This document shows positions 14,732 through 23,515 of a DNA stretch of 34,191 nucleotides, piece by piece. This DNA comes from Oligella ureolytica DSM 18253 (lineage in GTDB: Bacteria; Pseudomonadota; Gammaproteobacteria; Burkholderiales; Burkholderiaceae_B). How positions within the stretch are numbered: position 1 is the stretch's first letter; each line of letters begins with the position of its first letter. The stretch is taken from positions 1-34,191 of the forward strand of contig NZ_KB892303.1 in assembly GCF_000373745.1 (NCBI RefSeq). Reading direction: 5' to 3'. The position numbers and the translations under genes were made by a program. A model generated the notes under the pieces. That model was given only the letters and a program-made list of their open reading frames with translations, was not told the DNA's origin and did not search any database.

Positions 14732-17700
14732 GTCTTGGTCCTGCTAGTATTTTGTGCCTGGTACTCTTCAATGCTAAGGCAACGCAACATGGATTCACGC
14801 CCTTGATCGTTATGTACAAAGCCGACACTGCTAACATAAGGCTCAATAATATGAATTTTTTGTAACGGGGTGACGATCAGCAATTGCAAGTTGAGTTTGC
14901 GAAACAGCTCCAAGCCGTAACGAGCTGATTCATCAGAGCCGCGTCCAAATGCTTCGTCAATCACCACAAAACGGAAGGAGCGTGAGCGGATCACACCCCA
15001 TTCAAGCCCGAAGCGATAGGCTAAGCTAGCTGCCAGGACGGTATACGCAAGTTTTTCTTTTTGCCCACCCGATTTACCACCTGAGTCACTATAATGTTCG
15101 TGCTCGCTATTGTCTTCGCGCCAGCGTTCAGACGCAGAAAAGCTAAACCAGTTACGCACATCGCAGACTTTATGGGTCCATCGCTTGTCGGCTTCGCTGT
15201 TGCCATCGCGACCACGAAAGCGTTCAATGATTTCACGTACCTGTAAAAACTTGCTTTCTGCATATTGCTCGTCTTGATGACCGGAAAGACTGCCTTCGGT
15301 GCAGGCTTTAAGGTCGTTACGGAAGGCGTTGATTTCTCCATCGCCGCTTGATTGGGCTTCCAACTGGATGAGTCGACCGGGGTTATAATCGATTTCCTGT
15401 AACGAGCGGTTTATTTCATCTATACGCTCACGGATGTCCTGCTCTTCACGACGCAAATGAGTCTGGAAATTGGCGATTTCGTTAATGATGTTTTCATTGA
15501 GCATGTCTTTAAAACGTTGCTCAAATTGTGGCAAACCATCTTTTTCCAGATTGGCGAGCATTGTGCGGTACTCTTCTGCAGCATCGACATTGGCGTCAAC
15601 TTCTTGGGTGTCCATTGGGTAGGCAGTGCGATATTCAGTCATGGCTTGGATAATGTTCTGAGTAAGGCGTTCCAAGCGCTTGTCGCTGGCATTGATTTTG
15701 TTTTGCAACCAGCCGCGCATTTCCTGCTCGCGATTGGCGCAAGATTCAACGGTTAGAGTATGTTCGCCAAGTGCCTGTTCACGCAGCGATGGCAGAACGG
15801 TGAAATGTGTCTGTTGTTCTGGTGTCGCGGCGTAGTACAGGGTCCGGGCATCGTCAGCAGCGTGCTGAGCATCCTCTTGCTTTTGCTCGGTTCTAGCGAG
15901 TTCCCGGTTCTTTTCGTCTAGGGCATCGCGTAGATTGCGTAGCTTGCTTTCCAGTTGATGCAGCTGCTCTTGCAGGATACGCAGGGTATCGGACTCAGTC
16001 TCTAGTTGCTGGCATTCCTGTTCTAGATGTTGTATCTGTCCTTGCAGGGATTGCCAGTCGAGTTCCTGGAAGTTGTCAAATACCGACAATTGCGCAAGTA
16101 GCCTCAGATGTTCGTCAAGATCGCGTTGACGTTGCTGCAATCCAGCGATCTGCATAGCGTATTGTTGGATTTGTAGTTGTAGCTCGTTAGCTTGTTTTTC
16201 TAGTGCAGCAATTTTTTGCTCGTTACTCCAACCCAGGATATATTGAGTGCGGTCGTTCAGTCGGCGGCGGTCGTCCTTTTCATGACGTTCTTGGCTGGAC
16301 TTTACTTGTCCGGCAGAGGTAACGGCCCTGTCTTCGCGACGGAATTGTTCTAGTGAGATGCAGCAGGCATAGTCAAAACGTCGCGCCAATTCGGCCTCTA
16401 ACCAGTCGTAGAATGGGGTGTCTGGTTTTATCTGCAGCTTTTTTACCAGTGAATTGGGGTGTGTATTTATTGCAGACTGATTGCGACGCTCCCGGATCCG
16501 AAAATAAACTAGGCGACCGGCCAAATGTGTCTGTTCAACCCATTGGGCGACCTGTTTGTAGAGCGCATCGGGTACCAGTAGTGACAAGCCGAAATTATGT
16601 AGCAGGCGTTCGGCGATGCCCTCCCAATCGCTTTCATTGTCGCGTACTTTGAGCAATTCGCCAACGAAGGGTAACTCGCTTTCTTGCAGTTCCAGTTCGG
16701 CGCATAGGCGAGTACGGATATCCAGCATGCGTGCCGGCAGGTTGGAACGCCGTTGGCGCAGGGAGCTTAGTTCGGAGTCAAGTTGTTCATGCTGCTGGCG
16801 CAGATTACGCAATTCGACAGCGGTTTCGGTTTGCTCATTTTGTGCGACATCACGCTGTGAGTTGTAGTTGTCGTTGAGGTCGGGTAATGCATGGTGATTG
16901 GCCAGAAACGGCTCGGCGCTACTGGCCAAGGGGAGCTCTAGCTTCTGCGCTAATTTGTTATAGCGCTCGCTTGCACGCTGACGGCGTTGTTGCTCGTTTT
17001 GCGCACGGGCTATCTCTTCTTTGATGGCAGCTAGTCGGTCGCCGCCGTTTTGAGCAATGGCGCGGGTCAGTTCGTCGCGTTGTGATTGACCGTGTTGCTG
17101 TTGCTCTTGTAGATTGCGCTGTTGTTCTTCTTGGCGGCTTAGATCATGCGCCAGATTGTCCAGTCGTTTACTTAGCAGTTCGGCCTTAAGGCCGGCAAAC
17201 CAAGGCGCTAAAGCGTCTCGGCAGGCAACCTGAGTTTGCCGTTCGACTGACACTAACTGGTGACGTTCGACATTTTGCACTAGTGGTTGTAGTAAGGAAA
17301 TTTGTTGTTTTGCCTTAAGTACGGCTTCATGAGCGCGGTTAAGGTCATCGAAATGCTGAATCAGAGCCTGAATACGTTCATCTACAGGAAACTCTTCGAG
17401 CATATGCTCGCGCACGAAGTCGGTAAGGTTTCCTACTGACTTCATGGATACCGTCTGACTGAACAGCTCGAGCGCCTGATCGTTGTTGATTCCAAAACGG
17501 CGACGAAAAGCGGAGCTATAGGTGGTAAAACTGGTATTTAGGGTGACTTCAGGCATTTCGCGTAGGCGTTTGCGCAAACTGTTGAGATCATTACCGAAGT
17601 GGGCAAAGTGCTCGGTAATGCTTAAGTGCCTGTCGGCGACAATGTAAAAGCGCTCTGGTTGACCGCGACTTTCGGTGATGTAAAACACTTGGGCCAGGGT

Positions 17701-18108
17701 TACGTGTTGGTCGTAGCCTTCGTTGTAGAAGCGACCCAAAATAACCGAATAACTATTGTGATCGCGCAGCGCAACCGGTTTTGCATTAAGCCCGGAATCA
17801 CTGCGTTCTGACTTGTAGTAGCCTAGCACATAGGAGCGTAGGGTCCGTTCTTTGGCTTCGGCACCCGCAGCCTTGTTATAGGCGATTTTTTGTACAGGCA
17901 CTAGCAGGGTAGTGATTGCATCAACTAGGGTTGACTTGCCTGAGCCGATATCACCAGTTAACAGCGCATTGTCTCCATTGGTCGGGAAGCGCCACACTTG
18001 TTGGTTAAAAGTGCCCCAGTTATATACTTCAATGTCGTGCAGGCGAAATCCCGCGCGTTCATTATTGTTGGCAAAGTCGAGCATGGGGGCTATGTCGAGA
18101 TCATTCAT
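14728..18108 (-). CDS. jetC: Wadjet protein JetC (SMC/MukB-like ATPase)
   Basis: The motor subunit of Wadjet, a 1126-residue SMC-like protein. Walker A is GDIGSGKST (52-60), the ABC signature SGGQKEK (1013-1019) and Walker B VVIDEAFGRG with D1051 and E1052. Between them lie long coiled coils rich in Q, E, R and L (about 290-490 and 640-780) around a hinge-like region. JetC dimers with JetA and JetB are thought to extrude DNA loops and detect small circular DNA. It starts two bases after the jetB stop and overlaps jetD. Several long frames on the opposite strand are shadows. Confidence 0.94.
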   Translation of the reverse strand: MNDLDIAPMLDFANNNERAGFRLHDIEVYNWGTFNQQVWRFPTNGDNALLTGDIGSGKSTLVDAITTLLVPVQKIAYNKAAGAEAKERTLRSYVLGYYKSERSDSGLNAKPVALRDHNSYSVILGRFYNEGYDQHVTLAQVFYITESRGQPERFYIVADRHLSITEHFAHFGNDLNSLRKRLREMPEVTLNTSFTTYSSAFRRRFGINNDQALELFSQTVSMKSVGNLTDFVREHMLEEFPVDERIQALIQHFDDLNRAHEAVLKAKQQISLLQPLVQNVERHQLVSVERQTQVACRDALAPWFAGLKAELLSKRLDNLAHDLSRQEEQQRNLQEQQQHGQSQRDELTRAIAQNGGDRLAAIKEEIARAQNEQQRRQRASERYNKLAQKLELPLASSAEPFLANHHALPDLNDNYNSQRDVAQNEQTETAVELRNLRQQHEQLDSELSSLRQRRSNLPARMLDIRTRLCAELELQESELPFVGELLKVRDNESDWEGIAERLLHNFGLSLLVPDALYKQVAQWVEQTHLAGRLVYFRIRERRNQSAINTHPNSLVKKLQIKPDTPFYDWLEAELARRFDYACCISLEQFRREDRAVTSAGQVKSSQERHEKDDRRRLNDRTQYILGWSNEQKIAALEKQANELQLQIQQYAMQIAGLQQRQRDLDEHLRLLAQLSVFDNFQELDWQSLQGQIQHLEQECQQLETESDTLRILQEQLHQLESKLRNLRDALDEKNRELARTEQKQEDAQHAADDARTLYYAATPEQQTHFTVLPSLREQALGEHTLTVESCANREQEMRGWLQNKINASDKRLERLTQNIIQAMTEYRTAYPMDTQEVDANVDAAEEYRTMLANLEKDGLPQFEQRFKDMLNENIINEIANFQTHLRREEQDIRERIDEINRSLQEIDYNPGRLIQLEAQSSGDGEINAFRNDLKACTEGSLSGHQDEQYAESKFLQVREIIERFRGRDGNSEADKRWTHKVCDVRNWFSFSASERWREDNSEHEHYSDSGGKSGGQKEKLAYTVLAASLAYRFGLEWGVIRSRSFRFVVIDEAFGRGSDESARYGLELFRKLNLQLLIVTPLQKIHIIEPYVSSVGFVHNDQGRESMLRCLSIEEYQAQNTSRTKT

Positions 18109-18110
18109 TG

Positions 18111-18707
18111 CTACTCTCCTTCATCTTCGTTTAAAGCAGCATATTCTGCTAGGCGTTGATCAAACTCATTTAACCATTGTGCATCTACAAAGGCTTTAAG
18201 GATACGCAAGACTTCATAGAGCGGCTCCTGCTGACCCCGTAATTTACGTAGAAATCCTAGCTCAACTACCTTGGCGATATGGTTGTCGATACGGTCAACA
18301 AGACGGGCTTCGTTGCTACTGTCGGGCAGGAACAGGCGTAGCAGTTCGATTAGTTGAGTGCGCGAAAGAATCAGGCGAGTTTCGCCGCTGCTGGCATCAA
18401 ATTCAGCTAGTCGTTTGCGTAGCAGTGCTAATAATAGGCTTACCGGGTAGCTTAATTGACGACGGACAATTAACTTGGGGATGGTGTTTTTTTCGTCATC
18501 ACCCTCGTCTTGAAATTGGCGTAGATAGGCATAGCCTTCAGCTTCGTCAAAAATGAGCTCCAAACCCAGTAGCTGGATATAATCGCGTATAGCGGCTTGT
18601 TGCTCTATCAGTTTTTGCCAGCTCGGCTGGTTGTCTTCACGGTAGAGTACACCCTTGAAAAGGCTGATGAGTAGTGGCGACAAGTCAGTAGAAAGAAGGG
18701 CGGTCAT
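18111..18707 (-). CDS. jetB: Wadjet protein JetB (DUF4194, MukE-like)
   Basis: A 198-residue protein of the DUF4194 family, the KITE/MukE-like winged-helix partner in Wadjet. It binds JetA and the JetC heads. Visible features are helices with LIEQQAAIRDYIQLLGLEL and the winged-helix region LSRTQLIELLRLFLPDSS. ATG 18707-18705 is preferred; a TTG two codons upstream is also possible. Spacing to jetA (7 bases) and jetC (2 bases) points to one transcript with translational coupling. The ribosome binding site is weak, in line with coupling. Confidence 0.9.
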   Translation of the reverse strand: MTALLSTDLSPLLISLFKGVLYREDNQPSWQKLIEQQAAIRDYIQLLGLELIFDEAEGYAYLRQFQDEGDDEKNTIPKLIVRRQLSYPVSLLLALLRKRLAEFDASSGETRLILSRTQLIELLRLFLPDSSNEARLVDRIDNHIAKVVELGFLRKLRGQQEPLYEVLRILKAFVDAQWLNEFDQRLAEYAALNEDEGE

Positions 18708-18714
18708 GGGCAAT

Positions 18715-20151
18715 TCATTGGCTAAAAATAATCAGAGGTACGCTGGCACGGCGTTGTATACCTTGACTATCGTACCAGCTAATTAATTGTGTTTGGTCTT
18801 CATCAAACGAGCAGTGGCTGTTAGCAGTCGCTAACTCTAGCCATGCAATCAGTTCGGCTAAGCCTTGCTGGAGCGGATAGTGCTCAAGCAAATCGCCCAA
18901 GTTGATGTGTGCTTGATGGCGTAGAGCACGGCGCAGACTTTCTTCTAGGCGAGACTTGTCCACATAGATCTGGTTGAAGAGTGCATCGGCATTGTTGTCG
19001 GTGGTTCCTTCAACCAGTAGCTGTGTATTTATGCGTGGCTTTAGTGGTGGGCTATATAAGGGGCGATCTAGCGGCAGGTTTAGCTTTACCTGTACATCGT
19101 CCAGACTGATGATGTCTCCATCTGGTGGCTGTTGGCGCAAATTTAATGCCTTACCTTCAATATTGCGCAGCAAATTCATGATGCGCTTGTTTTCCAGCCA
19201 AGCCTGGTCATCAAGGTAACGGCGCAACTGTTCGGACAGGCGAGCTACCGTACGCTGTGCCGCTTCGCCGGCTTTTAGCCATTCGTAATGAATACGTAGC
19301 AGGCGACGATCGGGTTCCAAACTTTGTACCGCTGGCATGTCGAAGACGGTTTGTAATAGCCTCGATAGCTCTTCTTGCCGTGACGGTGACATCAGAAATT
19401 CCCAGAAAGCGCGAAAACTACGCCCTTGATCTGAGTCTGCAATGGCATCACGCTCGCCGAAGAACTCCTCTAGTAGCGCGCCTTTTCCACCTTCCCATGT
19501 TGCAATGCCTTCGCGTACTTCACGATCCAGATTACGAAAGTTTTGTTCAATTTCACGGAAGTCGGAAAGTAGGCTGTCGGCGCTGTTGCTAACCTCAAGA
19601 AAGCGTTCGCGTACTCGAGTCGCATCCATTAGATCAACTTGACCAGTCTTGATTCTGGCAATTTCAGCATCAATCGTTGCTTTGCGCTTTTCGAGTTCGG
19701 CTATGCGTGTTTCAGGATTGGTTTCACTGCCATCTACGACCTGGCGCAGCAGATCAAAAATGGCCAACAGGCGAGATTCGGTACCAACAAACTGTCGTTT
19801 GCCTAAGTTGTTTAGCCATTCAATGACTTTTTCTGTGGCTACAGTTAGTTCATAGTGGGCTTCATCGCTACCTGTTTGGTAAAACTTGCGCAACCAGCCA
19901 TTGCTGTTGTCGGCCCAGTCATCCAAGTAGGCGCTAGCAGAACGAGGAAAGAGTGTTTCACCAAAGTTTTGGTGCAGACTGTAAATCAGGTCGTCAAGTT
20001 TTGAGGCTAGGGTTGTCTGTTCTAAGCTACGCAAGTTGGGTGCAACAAACGTCTGTTGAAGAAAGCTGATGATGAGAGGTGCATTGTCGGCTCGCAGCAA
20101 CCGCCAAGCAGGGTGATGCTGGCGTAGTGAGACAAGTTGCATGTAATCCAT
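18715..20151 (-). CDS. jetA: Wadjet protein JetA (DUF3375, MukF/kleisin-like)
   Basis: First gene of the operon; a 478-residue DUF3375 protein acting as the kleisin of the complex. The N-terminus MDYMQLVSLRQHHPAWRLL is typical of the family. A winged-helix-like N-terminal domain precedes a helical middle section (about 160-220, RIAELEKRKATIDAEIARI, coiled coil). The order jetA-jetB-jetC-jetD is that of the classic type I Wadjet loci. Transcription starts in 20152-20446, shared with the divergent nucleotidyltransferase cassette. GC content of the jet genes looks higher than that of the neighbouring cassette, suggesting separate origins. Confidence 0.92.
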   Translation of the reverse strand: MDYMQLVSLRQHHPAWRLLRADNAPLIISFLQQTFVAPNLRSLEQTTLASKLDDLIYSLHQNFGETLFPRSASAYLDDWADNSNGWLRKFYQTGSDEAHYELTVATEKVIEWLNNLGKRQFVGTESRLLAIFDLLRQVVDGSETNPETRIAELEKRKATIDAEIARIKTGQVDLMDATRVRERFLEVSNSADSLLSDFREIEQNFRNLDREVREGIATWEGGKGALLEEFFGERDAIADSDQGRSFRAFWEFLMSPSRQEELSRLLQTVFDMPAVQSLEPDRRLLRIHYEWLKAGEAAQRTVARLSEQLRRYLDDQAWLENKRIMNLLRNIEGKALNLRQQPPDGDIISLDDVQVKLNLPLDRPLYSPPLKPRINTQLLVEGTTDNNADALFNQIYVDKSRLEESLRRALRHQAHINLGDLLEHYPLQQGLAELIAWLELATANSHCSFDEDQTQLISWYDSQGIQRRASVPLIIFSQ

Positions 20152-20446
20152 GGGTGCTAGTGATTCTAATATTGGATGAGAATAATATATTAGTTAATCT
20201 TAGCAGATTCTCTATTCTAAGCGTACGGTAGGCACCGATTGAAGAATGAATTAAGGGGGCGTTACAGTGTCAGATTAAGTCGGAACTAATACAAGGCGAT
20301 ATGGTATGACAAACACCGACAAAGCCCCGAGTCTTATGTAGAGACTACGCTTTAGAACGGGTGTTTAGGGTATACTATTACTATAATCTGTGTGCTTTTT
20401 TATATCTTGTGAACTAATAAATAATGACTTAACTACGTTTGCCTGA
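20152..20446. promoter_or_regulatory. Divergent promoter region between jetA and the nucleotidyltransferase cassette
   Basis: This stretch of about 300 bases contains no gene that I can support and must hold the promoters of both divergent units. Plus-strand -10-like hexamers are TATACT (20371-20376) and TATAAT (20382-20387), but neither has a good -35 element at the right distance. No clear palindromic operator was seen. Confidence 0.4.
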
Positions 20447-20450
20447 ATGA

Positions 20451-21008
20451 AATAGTCAAGGTTTTCTACCAGCAATACTGCCAGGTGAGGCAGGTCATAG
20501 TCTTAACCGTTCGCCTTATGCTATTAGCTGTATCGAATTGGTTGAACGCTTTGGAAGCAGTATCAAGCGCCTAGAGATTTTGCAGGGATTTTTGAATTAT
20601 AGAAAAAATCTGCATATGTTAGGTCTTGTGCAAGGAGTGCAGTGGCTAGATGGCAGCTTTGTTGAGAGTATTGAGGTGCTAGAAGGTCGCGCTCCAAATG
20701 ATATTGATGTCGTTACTTTTGCTAATATGCCAGAGGGTGAAAGTCAAAAAAGTTTATTAGATAGTAATAGTTCTCTATTTATACCCACTGCTATTAGGCA
20801 AACTTATAAAGTAGATGGCTATTGTATTTTTTTAGACGGCCAAGCAAATCAGAACTTTATTAAGCAGGTCACCTATTGGTACAGTATGTGGTCACATACC
20901 AGAAGTAAACAATGGAAAGGATTTCTTCAGTTAGACCTAAATAATACGAATGACGATCAAGCTTTTGAGTCACTAAGCTCTTTGTGGGAGAGTGTTGATG
21001 AACAATAA
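20451..21008 (+). CDS. Nucleotidyltransferase-like protein (DUF6932-type)
   Basis: The reading frame has family-like sequence from NSQGFLPAIL (20451 on) through RSPYAISCIELVERFG to the stop at 21008, about 185 residues. It contains a polymerase-beta-type nucleotidyltransferase core: WLDGSFVES, then PNDIDVVTF, matching hG[GS] followed by DxD, so the two metal-binding aspartates are present. There is no ATG in frame at the right place. ATG 20447 lies one base out of frame (ATGAAATAG), so a one-base insertion at the start, a non-ATG start, or a start at TTG 20538 (156 residues, core kept) must be considered. The next gene overlaps by 11 bases. The resemblance to DUF6932 is from memory of the family's N-terminal sequence. 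Confidence 0.65.
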   Translation, partial: NSQGFLPAILPGEAGHSLNRSPYAISCIELVERFGSSIKRLEILQGFLNYRKNLHMLGLVQGVQWLDGSFVESIEVLEGRAPNDIDVVTFANMPEGESQKSLLDSNSSLFIPTAIRQTYKVDGYCIFLDGQANQNFIKQVTYWYSMWSHTRSKQWKGFLQLDLNNTNDDQAFESLSSLWESVDEQ

Positions 21009-21936
21009 TCGGACATACATTCAAGCTGAAATAAGTCAATTACAAGATATACTCACAAGTATCAGTGAGGATGCTGTTATTGAGCGCCTAGGGTATGAAC
21101 ATAGACTTAGTGAGCTTACACAAAAACTTGAAAAAAAAGCTCCAAGCATAGAAGCTAAAACATTTAATCTTACTTTCCAAGGTGAACCCGTTGATGGCAG
21201 TAGCGGTATAGCTGCGAGTTTTGCTAGCAAAGCAACAGATTTGTTTTCTGATGCATACGATATGATTGTCGCTGCTTTAAATGGTAATTTAGGTGATGCA
21301 TCTTCAGGGCCAGTTGTAGATAAAAATAAGTATGGACTATTGATTAAAAATATTGCTGTAGGCTCATTCGGTTTTCAGTTTCAATTACCAACAGAAACTC
21401 CAGACTTGCTTGAAGATATTCCTGTTACTGAAAAAGCCATACATAAGATTGAGAATATACTTAGAGTGGCTGCTGAGGAAGATGATAAAAATATAGCAGA
21501 TGCCATCGATGAAATACCCCCTAGAGCTATTAAGAAGATTTACTCTTTTTTAGAGCAACTAGAAAAAAATAAAGCTTGGTGCGGCCTTAGTTTTGATAAA
21601 TATAAGTTTCAGTTTAAGAGTTTAGAACAATTAAGTCAGGCAGCATTACACCTTAAAGAAGATAATATTACAGAAACTGAACAAAGTTTTAACGGTACTT
21701 TGTTAGGTCTTTTGCCTGCTTCAAAGGTGTTTGAATTTAAAATTGGCGAGACTGATAAAATAATTAAAGGAAAAATAAGTCCTGAATTTAAAGATGTAGA
21801 CTCAATTTGTCAGAAATGGCTTTTTAAAAAATCAATAATAGACTGCAAATTGGTTATTGTAGGTAAAGGGACTCCGAGGTATACACTTATTGATATTAAA
21901 GATGTTCTGATAAGTCATGAGAATCCTTCCCTATAA
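20998..21936 (+). CDS. Partner protein of the nucleotidyltransferase cassette, unknown function
   Basis: A 312-residue protein from ATG 20998 (GGGAGAG as ribosome binding site; GTG 20992 is an alternative). The start lies inside the end of the nucleotidyltransferase gene, so the two are co-translated. The N-terminus (about 5-45) is a coiled-coil-like helix pair (AEISQLQDILTSI, HRLSELTQKLEKKAP). It is followed by a segment FNLTFQGEPVDGSSGIAASF and a glycine-rich strand AVGSFGFQFQLP. The C-terminal half is mixed alpha/beta. No signal peptide, membrane segment or known catalytic motif can be seen. I recognise the pairing with nucleotidyltransferase-like proteins only in a general way and assign no function. 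Confidence 0.75.
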   Translation: MNNNRTYIQAEISQLQDILTSISEDAVIERLGYEHRLSELTQKLEKKAPSIEAKTFNLTFQGEPVDGSSGIAASFASKATDLFSDAYDMIVAALNGNLGDASSGPVVDKNKYGLLIKNIAVGSFGFQFQLPTETPDLLEDIPVTEKAIHKIENILRVAAEEDDKNIADAIDEIPPRAIKKIYSFLEQLEKNKAWCGLSFDKYKFQFKSLEQLSQAALHLKEDNITETEQSFNGTLLGLLPASKVFEFKIGETDKIIKGKISPEFKDVDSICQKWLFKKSIIDCKLVIVGKGTPRYTLIDIKDVLISHENPSL

Positions 21937-22098
21937 CTAAAGCAGTTAGAGATGGAAGGGGAGGACCATACCACTAATAAGTTGTGTTAAAACGGGGGAT
22001 TACCTGGAGACGGGCGAAAAGCTTTTGGAGAAATTAGATTATTCACTTAGAAAGACTAAGTAGATTTTATAAGGGCTAGGTTTAAGATCTAGCCTTTT

Positions 22099-22440
22099 TT
22101 ACTTTCTCAAATAGCTCTTGTTTCCTGAATCAGTTAAGCAATACTTACCGCCTCTAGGATCGGTGCAGTAGTTGCCGCTCCTGCAGGAACAGCCTTGTTG
22201 TCCTCCAACTGCTGCAAAGCCTAATGAACTACCGGTACTTCCACCGCCGTCACCGCCATGTTCGCGGGAGCAGTTTTTCCTGGATTGACTAGCGGAGCCG
22301 TCGTTGCACACGAAGATGGCTCCTTGGCAATGTGATATGCCACCTTTCTTACCACTACAGGGCTTATTACCTCTGGCTTCGGCGTCGCTAAATGCTATTG
22401 CAAAAATGACAATAAAGAGAGCGCTAATGATGTTTTTCAT
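22099..22440 (-). CDS. Cysteine-rich secreted protein, copy 2 (intact)
   Basis: A 113-residue protein with a signal peptide (MKNIISALFIVIFAIAFSDAEA, cleaved near residue 22). The mature part has two cysteine clusters separated by a glycine/serine linker (GGDGGGSTGSS): NKPCSGKKGGISHCQGAIF...CNDG...NC, and GCSCRSGNYCTDPRGGKYC. The end PRGGKYCLTDSGNKSYLRK resembles the short basic PBCV-type adaptor motif (GxRGGxYY...GKKxY). It is probably a small periplasmic or secreted protein with disulfides. No enzymatic motif is visible. It ends in a shared hairpin and lies divergent from dodecin. Confidence 0.75.
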   Translation of the reverse strand: MKNIISALFIVIFAIAFSDAEARGNKPCSGKKGGISHCQGAIFVCNDGSASQSRKNCSREHGGDGGGSTGSSLGFAAVGGQQGCSCRSGNYCTDPRGGKYCLTDSGNKSYLRK

Positions 22441-22635
22441 GAGTGGTTTAAAAGCAATAAGTGATTATGTAGTTAAGTTTAGATTAACCTCAGACTTATT
22501 GATAAATACAATTTATATTAAAACTAGTTTATTATAAAGTGTATTTTATAGCAAGACATCTCCTACAGCTGTACTTGTTACGCCCATGCAAAAAGCTTAA
22601 GATGAAAATTCACCTATTAAAAGGAGGCTTTTGTG

Positions 22636-22839
22636 ATGAGTCATACTTATAAGCAAATTGAGATTGTTGGCTCATCCACTACTAGCATAGAAGATGCGGT
22701 CAGCTCGGCCATTGCTAAGGCAAGCGAGACAATTCGCAATATTCAGTGGTTTGAGGTAGTTGAAACGCGAGGGCATGTCAGTGATGACAAAGTAGCCTAC
22801 TGGCAAGTTTCAGTAAAACTAGGATTTACCCTAGAATAA
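22636..22839 (+). CDS. Dodecin family flavin-binding protein, copy 2
   Basis: A 67-residue dodecin, 65 residues identical to copy 1. ATG 22636 follows AAAAGGAGG at normal spacing; the GTG just upstream is not needed. W38 and Q57 are conserved, so flavin binding is expected. The leader region (about 22500-22635) is also almost identical to copy 1, so both genes should be expressed alike. The terminator after this copy is weaker. Confidence 0.93.
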   Translation: MSHTYKQIEIVGSSTTSIEDAVSSAIAKASETIRNIQWFEVVETRGHVSDDKVAYWQVSVKLGFTLE

Positions 22840-22930
22840 TGACGGCAATTTGACCGTACTTTTTCTTATTATAAGAGTCGCTATTAGCGGCTTCTTTCAT
22901 TTAATTTACACGGATGACTTCTTCCCCGTG

Positions 22931-23515
22931 CTAGACCATTCGCAGTACTTCAAAAAAATCACGATAGATATTCGCCTTTTTCTCCAAGGCTAGGGGATAG
23001 GCTCGGGATGAGGAGGGTAAGCGATATAAATCGAGTGTTCTGCCATTAAACTGGGTGGTGCTAGTTACACCTATTCTGGGTGTTTTGGTTGTTGGTGGCA
23101 ATAATGAGACCAGGGTGGTTGTGGCTAACTCACCGGTGGTCATGATAGCGTGGCAGTCAGGTATTTGAGCGAGCAATTGACTTAAGTTCACTGGTTCAAC
23201 AATTTGCAATGATTTGTCTGCGGCATTACCTTCTAAACGAATTATCTGCTGCGCCGTGTCACTGATGGCGATGCCTTTATGGTATAAAAAATCCCGTATC
23301 AACTCTTCATTAAAATCTTTAGCATCTGATTTAAGAAAATAGTTTTTATCTTCAAAAAACACCAAACCATAAATTCGCCACATATCATTTTGCAGATTAG
23401 GATAATAAAAATCCATTTTCCAACGATTGCGTGGAGGTGGAAAGGAACCCAGCATTAGTAAGGAGGCATGAGGTGGTGCAAAAGGAGGTAATGGATGGGT
23501 TTCGATAGGAAGCAT
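22931..23515 (-). CDS. Uracil-DNA-glycosylase-superfamily protein, copy C (intact)
   Basis: A 194-residue protein, the same length as copy A and with the same motifs: LLMLGSFPPP, YYPN, NDMWRIYG and LPSSSRAYP. The C-terminal helix (ALEKKANIYRDFFEVLRMV) lost in copy B is present. Start ATG 23515-23513; the conserved leader of the repeat block (23516-23610) lies directly upstream. Expected to act on damaged or deaminated bases if the family call is right; substrate unknown. Confidence 0.75.
   Translation of the reverse strand: MLPIETHPLPPFAPPHASLLMLGSFPPPRNRWKMDFYYPNLQNDMWRIYGLVFFEDKNYFLKSDAKDFNEELIRDFLYHKGIAISDTAQQIIRLEGNAADKSLQIVEPVNLSQLLAQIPDCHAIMTTGELATTTLVSLLPPTTKTPRIGVTSTTQFNGRTLDLYRLPSSSRAYPLALEKKANIYRDFFEVLRMV

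Noticed and set aside
14248-19855. Several 60-110 residue frames on the plus strand opposite jetABCD and on the minus strand inside jetC
   Set aside because: They lie wholly inside strongly supported jet genes and have arginine/serine-rich shadow composition.
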